Shown here piece by piece: positions 7,490 to 14,839 of a stretch of 16,195 nucleotides of DNA. Origin of the DNA: Coemansia sp. RSA 922 (Eukaryota; Kickxellomycota; Kickxellomycetes; Kickxellales; Kickxellaceae). A program made the position numbers and the translations under genes. The stretch lies in assembly GCA_027577415.1 (NCBI GenBank), contig JANBQS010000514.1:1-16195 (forward strand). Reading direction: 5' to 3'. How positions within the stretch are numbered: position 1 is the first letter of the stretch; each line of letters opens with the position of its first letter. The notes beneath the pieces were generated by a model, which saw nothing but the letters and a program-made list of their open reading frames with translations, was not told the origin of the DNA and ran no database searches.

Positions 7490-8784
7490 TATTTGAAGTT
7501 AAGACAACATACGGCGATTTATGCAACAACTACTGCCACTTCTTCGGCCCCATCACCACTAAAGTCTTCCTTGCCACCACCTTCATCTACTATGTATCTG
7601 TCTAAATTGGCTGCTCAATGAGCGATACTTTGCACGGAGTGTAGTTCAGTTCTTGCTCACTGATATTATCTTACCAGTTGGCGCGGTAGCATCGATCTGA
7701 CAAGTGAGAGAGACTTGATTAGGAATCACGGGAGAAAATGAGGGTGTATTGGGTGCACCGAGCATTATGCTCAACTTTTTCAAACTGCTATAGACCACCA
7801 GAGTCGTAGAATTTTGTGATCCAGTCTTCTTCGTCGATACTCCTGATATTTATCTACTTTATTGTACTCGCGCTAAGATATGCTAGTTGCACGAATGGAG
7901 CGCACGCCGTATCAAGCCCTTGCGTAATAGTCGCCAGTCCAGACACACTGCATAGGTTAAGCGTTGCCAAAGTATAGTCGGTCCAAGATTCGACATGCAG
8001 ATGGGCAGTTTTTCCATGGTACAACTGCGACAGTAGAGTGTTGCACTGTCTCCTGTTCCTTTTGCTTGTCGAATTGGGAGAGCAAAAGAACATGACCAGA
8101 CAGCTTGCTGAAGGAGTCAGCCGGCGAATAGAGCGAAATAAAAATTGACATAATCTTTTTATTCCTATCCACTGGTGTGATACCGGTAGCAGCAACTACT
8201 CCACGACCAGGCTTTTTTAAGCTTCGCGCCGTCCTTGCATAGTTGGGGGTATAAAATGGAGGTCACTTGTAAGAAATTCAAAATTAGTCTAGCAAAAGTG
8301 TGATATAAAATTATCGAGTGACAAGCAAAAGCAGAGTATTAAGTATTTAATAGATAGTTTGGTTATTAGAAGGCTAAGAGTCGTTTTCTCCATCCTGTGG
8401 GGCTGTGAGCTATATGTTCTAGTGAACTCGTTAATTGTTGCTGCTGCCCATTTGAACTGTTGCTCAGAGAATCCCCACAGCCGAGACGGGAATTCCTTAT
8501 TCATATTGCACAATGCTGGGGACCGCTCTTGTGACTTCTCTGGGTCAGGGACAGAAGGGTAGTCAGTGGCACTCGAGCAAGCAAGCAAGCTTGTTTGTAG
8601 ATCTTTTACCCTATTTAATAATCGTGTATTCTAGTAGAACATTCTTGCCCCATGCTTTAATTATATCCTGGTACTTTTCGCTTGACATTTGATTAGCTAC
8701 CAGTAGCGACGCTTCTAGTTGCAGTACCCGACTGGGGGCTGAGATCCTAGATACGTCACCACGATCTGATTGAGTGCTCTCCAT
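7490..8784 (-). pseudogene. N-terminal part of relic 'gene X' (multiple frame changes)
   Basis: An ATG at 8784-8782 opens a 57-codon frame (MESTQSDRGDVSRISAP, ending LLEYTIIK and a stop at 8611-8613). In other frames come DYPSVPDPEKSQERSPALC and LWGFSEQQFKWAAATINEF (8588-8380), then FYTPNYARTARSLKKPGRGV, TGITPVDRNKKIMSIFISL and DSFSKLSGHVLLLSQ (about 8270-8060). Then WTDYTLATLNLCSVSGLATI and FVQLAYLSAS (about 7990-7860), a TAG, INIRSIDEEDWITKFYDSG, and finally LKKLSIMLGAPNTPS, ending at about 7640. At least four frame changes or stops make it a pseudogene. A pyrimidine-rich upstream region suits an original start at 8784. The summed pieces with 6599-6858 and 5764-6338 suggest an ancestral protein of very roughly 550-650 residues. 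The family is not recognised. Confidence 0.5.
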
Positions 8785-9120
8785 TGGTTATAGAGCGAAC
8801 AGTGGAAGATAAGAGAAAAACAAGAAGTATAAAAAAAAAAGACGAGCAAAGATAAATAAAAAACATTGCTGCTCTGTCTTCTCTTAAGCTATAGATAATT
8901 CAATAGAGTGAAACGTTAATTGAACAAAAAAGCTGGCCTGTTGGATATGAAAAAAGGTAGAACTTGCGAAAAATAAACTTGGGAGAAAAGGAAGGGGTGC
9001 GCCAAATATAATCCAGCAAGCGCTTTTTGTCTTTAGAAAAAGGGTTGCACAGAGACAAACAACGAATACCTGCACAACTCCATAGAAACAATAGCTCCTC
9101 ACATCAAGTGCCACCTATCT
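8785..9120 (-). promoter_or_regulatory. Pyrimidine-rich upstream region of gene X; otherwise nothing recognised
   Basis: On the minus strand the bases ahead of the ATG at 8784 are almost all T and C with a TTTTTTTTTTATAC string, as expected of a fungal leader. Open frames in 8884-9114 on the minus strand are low-complexity and look spurious. No other gene is seen. Confidence 0.35.
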
Positions 9121-9747
9121 GGCTGCAAATGTACGCTGGTGATTGTGAATAGTTGGTAGAAATAGGGGACACGTTGTGGAAGAAACCAAAATAGTGCCAG
9201 TAAATAGGGATACAGACAATGATAGACGCGCCGAGGGCATCACATACGTACAAAATGGATCAAATATCTCCCTCTTCAGTCGGATGCATGCCAGAAATGG
9301 ATACTTGTAGATGAGGGCTCCAAGTCAATCTCAGAGTTTGATTACATAGCTTGCATCCGTAAAGAACTCAAATACAATGACTTTGGCTTAATGAGCGCAT
9401 ATAGTTGGGCTATGGCCTCTAGGTGGAGGGACTAAGAGGTGGATGACTTCAAAAGTGGCGGGTGTCGACTTCAAGTGGCAACTGCCCTATGTGCAGTGGA
9501 TAACCGAGTAGTTCTCCGAGGAGGCATGTCAGAAAATTCAACCACACAGAAAATAGCTATAAACAAACAGTAAAGAGAGCAAAAGGCAGAAGAACAACGA
9601 AACACATCACTTTAGTTTTTCTAATTAGAGCTCCGATCATGGATCTCTTGCAGTCCTCGAAACCAAATCAATAGGGGTACACAGGCGAGACCGTTAGAGC
9701 ACAAGTTGGTATGTTTATTATATTAAAGCAATAGAATCGCTGGCCCA
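9121..9747. other. Gene-poor spacer, with a possible weak plus-strand coding relic at 9260-9530
   Basis: No intact ORF is present. Between about 9260 and 9530 the plus strand has coding-like strings in shifting frames (WILVDEGSKSISEFDYIACI, then DFGLMSAYSWAMASRWRD, then VDFKWQLPYVQWI) broken by stops. These may be an old relic, with low confidence. The AATAAA signal of the next gene lies on the minus strand at 9714-9719. Confidence 0.3.
9714..9719 (-). terminator. AATAAA polyadenylation-type signal
   Basis: The minus strand reads AATAAA at this position, 29 bases beyond the TGA at 9748-9750 of the F-box-like gene. Position and orientation suit 3' end formation of that transcript. Confidence 0.5.
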
Positions 9748-11501
9748 TCAAACTTTCCCCTCATCAACTAGCAGGCGTCTCAGGCGTGGCGCGTCTTGGC
9801 TGAATCCAGGCTCGGCAATTTTCTCCTCTAGAATCCTCATAAACGTCTTCCGATTGTTGTAATCTACAGCCGCGTAGTCAAAGTTCGGGCAAGCCAATGC
9901 CAGCAGTAGCATACAGGTGGCCACATCAGCGTAGTTTATATCCGTACTCTTTTCTGGATTGACATGCCAGCACCGGAGTCGCTTACCCATGGGGGCAAAT
10001 GTCCTACGAATATACTCGGGAAGCATAGCCATGCTGACGCCTTGTGGAAGCTCGCCAATAGTCGAAGGTAAGGTATACAGATCTGAGAGAAGCGGGAGCG
10101 ACTTGATTAAAGAAATCGCCTCCCAGAGCGATAAGCATGTATCAGACAAAGACAATATCTGAATACGACCATGGTCTTTAAGCATCGAGAGCGCTGGAGT
10201 ATGGCATTCGGGATATTTGATCAGATCAGGTATCAGTAGCACCGATGCGCCAGGTGCAATAGTCAAAACAAACTGCATGTACTCGGAGACTGTTGCAAAC
10301 GGGTTTGGCATCCGAGATGGAGTCCCATGTATTTTGACGCATTGGAGATTCGGATGACTGGTAGGCGTAAATACTCTGTACTTTTTGAGCATGGAAACGG
10401 TCTCTGGAACTAGGGCCACCTCGAGATACTCCAGTGTGCCGGCGTTGCCCCTGAAAAGTACGTCGTCCGCATATGGATATGGACTCACGCTCATTCGCAC
10501 AAGTCGAGGAAATGGCACTATGTTGCGAAAGACGGCCTTTTGCGATGGTACTAGGTCGTAGATCGAAAATATTTTCAACGTGTGCATCTGTGGGTATTTC
10601 AGATAGCCGCCGCTGCGAGCACCTCTTACCAAGCCAGTCATGTCTGCATTGCTAACATTGATGTCAAGATGCTGCAAAGTCCGCGCGTTGCGAGTTATCA
10701 GCGACATCACGTCAGTACAGTATCTGTCCATAAAGTACTCGATACGAACTAGATCCCGGATTGGTTTCATATCCATATGCAAAACCATCGGGTCACTGCC
10801 ACGCGTGATCACGGTGTGCTTCTTGACGATCCCAAAGAGCTGCTTACATAGGTCTATTATGGTGGTATTACCGCTCTCAAATAGTTTCTCGGCGTCACCG
10901 ACGGGCGTCACATCGATTTCGCTGACAATTGGCACCATTTGCTTGACTCGCTTAGCAAACGCTGCCATATTAGCAGCAGAGTCTGAAGTGTAGATGTTGC
11001 GGTTCCATGAAGTATACTCGTCGCCGTCAAAATCAGAGCCGTAGTCTGAATCAGAGTCGTCAGCTTCGACAGACCTATAGAAACTCTCGTCGTAGAAGGT
11101 AAGATCAAAAACAAGCTTGCGAACCAGCGGAAAAGAGCAGCCTTCGTAGGGAGCATGGGACAACAGCTGTAGCGCCTTGCCCGAGAACACAGACCCAATG
11201 TCCAACTCGAACCGAGTGTAGGATATCCGATACTACGGCAGAGTCTCGGCCACGAATAAAGCTGGGTTCCAAATCTGTCTTGTTCGTGGCTCAAGGTCAC
11301 CTCGTACTTTTTGCAGAAGCCTTGAAGTACAAAGGCATGGAAGTTGTGGCATACCCAGAGTAGGGGCAGCAGATGTTCGCTGGACTTGTCTTCCTCTGAA
11401 TATCCGTTGTCAAACTTCAAGCGAATGCTCCCTGCAACGTGGTCGGCTATCATCTTGACGGCATGGTACGGGAGAAACTGAAAAGCGGAGAAGTTATCCA
11501 T
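9748..11501 (-). pseudogene. F-box-like/leucine-rich family protein, broken by one frameshift
   Basis: The minus strand starts with ATG at 11501 (MDNFSAFQFLPYHAVKMIAD, then LLPLLWVCHNFHAFVLQGFC and YEVTLSHEQDRFGTQLYSWP). At about 11216-11222 the meaningful frame shifts from ...IGYPTLG to ...RFELDIGSVFSGKALQLLSH and stays open for about 489 residues to the TGA at 9748. The first 50 residues look like a degenerate F-box (LPYHAVKMIADHV). The rest has irregular leucine-rich repeats (LQHLDINVS, LEYLEVALV, IQILSLSDT) and an acidic patch DDSDSDYGSDFDGDE. F-box proteins recruit substrates to SCF ubiquitin ligases; that role is family knowledge and unproven here. From memory it resembles a large family in Kickxellales. 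No other stop or shift is seen over about 585 codons, so the lesion is recent, a sequencing error, or a very short intron-like event. An in-frame upstream ATG at 11588 would add 29 hydrophobic residues; I prefer 11501 because it sits directly before the conserved part. Confidence 0.7.
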
Positions 11502-11929
11502 GATGTTGCTCTTTTTTGTCTGATTCGAAGTAAAATAAATAATGAAAAGTTGCGGAAACAAAAAAGACGAGAGAAGAGGGATGGGCATCAATAAGGGAAT
11601 GTTGTAGAATATGGCGAAAGCAGTAAATAGATTATAATCAGCCTAATTGGCTCACAAACCTGTTGAAACACGCAGAGCTGCAGGCAAAGCTGGCCGCGGC
11701 AATCGCTGAGTAGGTCGGTATATTTGACCTACTTGTCCGCAAGGTAGAGAAAGGGGCTCTTCAGTTCGCTACTACTCATATCTGCCTATTTAGTCAATTA
11801 CATTTGTTCCTATATTCTACTCGCTAACAGACCAGGCCAGGTGTTGTACCGCCTTGTGTGGAAGCCCGTAAGCCTGTATGGAATTATATCTGCACTCTGT
11901 AGGAAATGACTAGACATAGAACTTCACGG
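11502..11929. other. Spacer between divergent genes
   Basis: No gene is seen. The part next to 11501 serves as upstream region of the minus-strand F-box-like gene. A small inverted repeat, GTAGGTC at 11710-11716 and GACCTAC at 11726-11732 with a nine-base A/T-rich loop, is the only structure noticed. Confidence 0.4.
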
Positions 11930-12154
11930 TACTTGTACTTGTCTGATTGTTTGTGATTCAGACTGCCCTCACTATTTGGCAGGGTACTCACCTGAAAATC
12001 TGTACTTAGCATTTACTCATTTGTGGCTGAGGATGGAGACAAGACATTAGCATTCACTCTTTCTTGGCCAAAAAATAAAGTGGAGCGTCCTCAGTTGAAA
12101 ATGCAGGTAGTGGTCATGGCTTATTCCTAAGGAGCCTAGCATTGCTCTAAGAAC

Positions 12155-12253
12155 ATGGAAGCCTTCAAAGCATCCCCATGGCCTTTGTTTGGACGCTCTT
12201 TTGCTCTTTTTTTCCCCGGTGCTTCAAAGCATTCTTTTGAATGTTTGCAATAA
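12155..12253 (+). other. Upstream ORF of 32 codons within the conserved block (paralog 1)
   Basis: An ATG opens a short frame starting MEAFKASPWPLFGRSF and ending at a TAA at 12251-12253. The matching position ahead of paralog 2 also has an ATG ORF (13551-13742). The first 20 codons differ at one position (Ala against Thr). The DNA is identical at third positions too, so the conservation may concern DNA rather than peptide. It lies upstream of the TATA-like box, so it would not be in the main transcript if that box is used. Confidence 0.3.
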
Positions 12254-12488
12254 TGACATAGCATCCATAGTGTATTTTTGGAAGTGCAATATTTTACAGT
12301 CTCCAAGCAGCACGTTTCTACTGCTCATTGTTCAAAGGCTAAAGTGCATGTCATTGTAACTGCAATTTTTGAAGTCTCAAAGCACAGCCTTTGCCAAAAA
12401 GAAATTGGGGTGGTGGGGGAAGAGGAATTTGGCATCCCTGGTCGAGAAGAATTCCTTTGGCAAGCTGCACTGGAAACCCCTGCGAGAC

Positions 12489-12495
12489 ATAAAAA
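12489..12495 (+). promoter_or_regulatory. TATA-like box of paralog 1
   Basis: ATAAAAA followed by GCGACC, 136 bases before the ATG at 12625. The equivalent in paralog 2 is TATAAAAAA followed by CGACC at 13840-13853, so the element is conserved between copies. Confidence 0.5.
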
Positions 12496-12624
12496 GCGAC
12501 CATTTTCCGCCTACCTCTACTCTTTTATTTTTTGCCATATTCCCACACCATTCTCCATTGGCTTTTTTAGAACATTACTTGGATACCATTCACTTTCCGA
12601 ATTAACAGCAAACTCATTGTAATT

Positions 12625-13008
12625 ATGAATAGCATTCGATCTGATAACGGCCGTGATATTTACGATCGGATTTATGATTATTGCCATGTATTTGGCGCTA
12701 TTATTTTTGGAAGTGATGAGGACAAAATTGAAAATCTCCGCTATGCCGCTTCTATAGCTAATAAAGATGGCGAGGATAAGGTGTTTGTAATCAGAATTCA
12801 TGAGAAGACAGATTTCATCAAGGAAAGCCTGGGTGACTATAGTGCAAAGTGCATCTTTTTTTCCTTGAAAATCTCAGACAATCAGCGTGCTAAGCAGAAG
12901 GAGTTCCCCTCAAACTGTAAGTCCTTCCTGGAAACTTCTAGAGGCTATGACGCAAATGGTATAACTGTTGTGGAGAGTAAAGAGGAGCTCTCTATTAGTC
13001 TGCGTTGA
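12625..13008 (+). CDS. Small protein of unknown function, tandem paralog 1 (127 aa)
   Basis: The ATG at 12625 is chosen because the leader is conserved up to it in both copies. I do not recognise the family. The protein appears soluble and alpha/beta: predicted helix DIYDRIYDYC, strand VFGAIIFG, helix DKIENLRYAASIAN, strand KVFVIRI, helix TDFIKESL, strand KCIFFSLKI, a longer helix around NQRAKQKEF, and a last strand ITVVESKEEL. No signal peptide or membrane segment is evident. Against paralog 2 about 25 of the first 79 positions are identical without a gap. The shared core residues are D-x-Y-x-x-I, C-x-V-x-GA-x-x-FG, TDF-x-KE, G and KC-x-FF. An AATAAA follows at 13119-13124. Codons are A/T-rich, unlike the recombinase-like ORF further right. 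Confidence 0.65.
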   Translation: MNSIRSDNGRDIYDRIYDYCHVFGAIIFGSDEDKIENLRYAASIANKDGEDKVFVIRIHEKTDFIKESLGDYSAKCIFFSLKISDNQRAKQKEFPSNCKSFLETSRGYDANGITVVESKEELSISLR

Positions 13009-13118
13009 AGTAGAGCCGATGAGAGTGAGTATTCCTTATGCTGCAAGGTACACTGTCAATGGTATCTTCTATTAGTCATTCACTGAACTAAGAATTTATA
13101 CATTTCAGAACTTTTAGA

Positions 13119-13124
13119 AATAAA
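13119..13124 (+). terminator. AATAAA polyadenylation-type signal of paralog 1
   Basis: AATAAA lies 111 bases beyond the TGA at 13006-13008, on the coding strand, in an A/T-rich stretch. Confidence 0.4.
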
Positions 13125-13369
13125 TTATATAAACCAGACTATATATGTGAGAATCTCATGTATATTCTCAAGGTTAACCAATTGGCTACGTTTTGTAGTG
13201 GGTATAACCTTTTCCATTCTAAGAGCGTAATGGCGCTATTTAGTGCTAACAATTGACCACAGTAATCTTTTTTTGCTTTGAGTAAGCCAGTTAATCTTCA
13301 TGGAGCTACCTGCACCTTGCATCTCGTATCCAACAAGACATGTAACTGCAGTAAATGCACGTGCCTGGC
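13125..13369. other. Unique spacer between the tandem copies
   Basis: This A/T-rich stretch ahead of the second copy of the upstream region does not align with anything else in the window that I can see. It holds no gene. The duplication period, ATG to ATG, is 1350 bp. Confidence 0.4.
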
Positions 13370-13550
13370 TGTATGTGATCTACTTTTCCTTGATATTGAC
13401 TGTCCTCGCTCCTTGGAATAGTAGTCGAGCTTACAATTTCAAGCCTAGCATTCACTCACTCACTCGCTGGGGATGGAGACAAGACATTAGCATTCGCTCA
13501 TTCTTGGCCAAAAAATAGTAAATATATTAGCCCAGCTTTACTCAAAAAAA

Positions 13551-13742
13551 ATGGAAACCTTCAAAGCATCCCCATGGCCTTTGTTTGGACGCTCTTTTGC
13601 TCTTTTCTTCTCCATGCTTACAAAGCGTTCTTTTGAGTGTCCCCCACCAAAAAGAAGCAGCCTCCAAGTAGCATGTTTTTTTTCTGCTCTTAGTTCAAAG
13701 GCAATCAGACAATCCAGAAACACATTTCCGTTTTCCGAGTAG
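13551..13742 (+). other. Upstream ORF of 63 codons within the conserved block (paralog 2)
   Basis: The ATG frame starts METFKASPWPLFGRSF and runs to 13742, longer than the 32-codon equivalent of paralog 1. Similarity continues to about SFEC and then the frames part. Because the tails differ in length and sequence, a conserved protein is less likely than a conserved DNA element. It could also be a decayed small gene. Confidence 0.3.
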
Positions 13743-13839
13743 TGTTTCAGAAAGTGCTTCTTTTTGGAGGAGAGATTTGGCATACCTGGCGGGCAGGAAT
13801 CTCTTTAGGTAGGCTTCCTTGCAGCAAACCCGAGGGAAG

Positions 13840-13848
13840 TATAAAAAA
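13840..13848 (+). promoter_or_regulatory. TATA box of paralog 2
   Basis: TATAAAAAA followed by CGACCC, about 135 bases before the ATG at 13975; same position as the TATA-like box of paralog 1. Confidence 0.55.
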
Positions 13849-13974
13849 CGACCCTTTCCTGCTCACCTCAACACATCCTTATTACTCATATCCTCACACC
13901 ATTCTCCATTAGCTTTATTGAACTTTACTTGGATACCATTCCCTAGCTGGATTAACAGCAAACGCAATATAGTA

Positions 13975-14508
13975 ATGACTGATCTAGAAATTAACAACAT
14001 AGGCGATTTATATGAGACCATTAGAAAAAGCTGTTCTGTATTAGGTGCTGCAGTTTTTGGAAATAAAACTAGTACCATTGATACTGTCAAATGTGCTGTA
14101 GATAAGTGTATTATATATGAGGAGAAAGCACATTGTTTCATAGTCCCTAATAATACAGATTTTGCCAAGGAAATTCATGGCGGAAATACAACAAAGTGTG
14201 CGTTTTTCTTTCACCCTAATTTCCTAGATAGAACTGTGACAAATAAGAATCTACTGTTGAAATTCGCACAAGTCTGTATTAAGAAGATGGAAGGGTCTGG
14301 GATATCTGGTTTCAAAGTTATGGAGAATAATGAAATGAACCTTGTTTGGATTGTCAGAGAGACCTACCAGCATAGTGAACCTGTTACGCGCGTAGTAGGA
14401 CAGCGCGCCGGCCCGCATGATCAGCCCAATGGTCTACACAATGACGACACACGCTTGCCGGATGTCCCAGACTCTCAACGTGCAAAATGCCCCGCCGCCG
14501 ATAGATGA
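13975..14508 (+). CDS. Small protein of unknown function, tandem paralog 2 with chimeric C-terminus (177 aa)
   Basis: The ATG at 13975 follows the conserved ATTAACAGCAAAC leader. Residues 1-133 are homologous to paralog 1 (DLYETIRKSCSVLGAAVFG, NNTDFAKEIHGG, TKCAFFF, and MEGSGISGFKVMENNEM aligning with YDANGITVVESKEEL). Paralog 1 stops at about the point where this protein reaches IVRETYQ. The last 45 or so residues (from QHSEPVTRVVGQRAG to the end) have no counterpart. They are encoded by a GC-richer stretch beginning at about 14375-14390 that leads into the recombinase-like element. The tail therefore probably comes from read-through into an inserted or adjoining element. Function unknown; no signal peptide. 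An in-frame open stretch upstream of the ATG back to 13819 lacks an ATG and is not used. Confidence 0.6.
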   Translation: MTDLEINNIGDLYETIRKSCSVLGAAVFGNKTSTIDTVKCAVDKCIIYEEKAHCFIVPNNTDFAKEIHGGNTTKCAFFFHPNFLDRTVTNKNLLLKFAQVCIKKMEGSGISGFKVMENNEMNLVWIVRETYQHSEPVTRVVGQRAGPHDQPNGLHNDDTRLPDVPDSQRAKCPAADR

Positions 14509-14635
14509 TCGCCCGCCTACAAAGAGGCTCGACTCAGCGACACTAAGGGTAGCGGGAAAGGCGTATTTCCGTCTATGGAAACGGGCCATGAAAAAGGCTA
14601 TATAAACATTAGCCTGTCGACATCCAGAGATAGAC
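14388..14635. other. GC-richer junction segment ahead of the recombinase-like ORF
   Basis: Base composition changes abruptly from the A/T-rich paralog to GCGCGCCGGCCCG-like sequence at about 14388. It holds the tail of paralog 2 and an overlapping 62-codon ATG frame (14417-14605, plus) ending YFRLWKRAMKKAI. The latter may be the remnant of an element gene but has no recognised similarity. I take this as the left part of a mobile element or of a separate locus joined to the paralog. Confidence 0.35.
14599..14606 (+). promoter_or_regulatory. TATA box of the recombinase-like ORF
   Basis: TATATAAA lies about 234 bases before the ATG at 14840 and about 30 bases before the repeated ACTTGTTCTCAC sequence. 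The repeat may thus mark the start of the transcript. Confidence 0.45.
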
Positions 14636-14684
14636 ACTTGTTCTCACTTTTCTATACGCTCATATTTATTATATTCTATACGCT
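14636..14684. repeat. Right copy of the direct repeat (partner 1-48)
   Basis: It matches window positions 1-48 except for one extra base (TTTTCTATA here against TTTTTATA on the left). It lies between the TATA box and the recombinase-like ORF, so the shared sequence is a leader or promoter piece of an element present more than once in the genome. Confidence 0.75.
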
Positions 14685-14800
14685 CACTAAATAACATGAT
14701 CAACATCATTGGGAAGGGTGTGTGAACTCATCCACAATGGGCACAGGCACGCTATAGCGCAACAGCTCTCTCTTTCAAACTCCACACTTTTGTTCTTTTT

Positions 14801-14835
14801 ATTTGTATTTGTATTTGTATTTTTTTTTTTTTTTT
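14801..14835 (+). repeat. (ATTTGT)n followed by a 16-T run in the leader
   Basis: ATTTGTATTTGTATTTGTAT and then 16 T bases end four bases before the ATG at 14840. Poly(dT) tracts are common in fungal promoters and keep nucleosomes away; here it would sit in the leader. Confidence 0.8.
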
Positions 14836-14839
14836 CGGA

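Larger units (their letters stand above)
11930..12624 (+). promoter_or_regulatory. Upstream region of small paralog 1, duplicated ahead of paralog 2
   Basis: This stretch aligns with about 13370-13974. The best parts are 12031-12077 (45 of 47 bases equal to 13471-13517) and 12155-12210 (55 of 56 equal to 13551-13606). A less conserved middle follows, then a TATA-like ATAAAAAGCGACC at 12489-12501, and a leader with CACACCATTCTCCATT, TACTTGGATACCATTC and ATTAACAGCAAAC just ahead of the ATG. Distance from TATA-like box to ATG is about 135 bases in both copies. The order is fixed, which supports a common regulatory architecture. Confidence 0.75.
13370..13974 (+). promoter_or_regulatory. Upstream region of small paralog 2 (second copy)
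   Basis: It matches 11930-12624 in order, with strong blocks at 13471-13517 and 13551-13606 and a TATA-like box at 13840-13848. The spacing between the two strong blocks differs (33 bases here, 77 ahead of paralog 1), so indels are tolerated between but not within the blocks. A CACTCACTCACTCGCTGG stretch just before the first block is partly repetitive. Confidence 0.75.

Noticed and set aside
12278..12622. Two overlapping plus-strand ORFs just ahead of paralog 1
   Set aside because: They cover the TATA-like box and leader and are not preserved in the matching region ahead of paralog 2. The conservation pattern there is that of non-coding DNA.
13538..13783. Minus-strand 81-codon ORF over the second conserved upstream block
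   Set aside because: No ATG-led equivalent of matching length was seen ahead of paralog 1. The region is better explained as upstream control DNA.
13819..13974. N-terminal extension of paralog 2
   Set aside because: The frame is open but starts at a TTG, lies mostly downstream of the TATA box in the leader, and paralog 1 has no matching extension.
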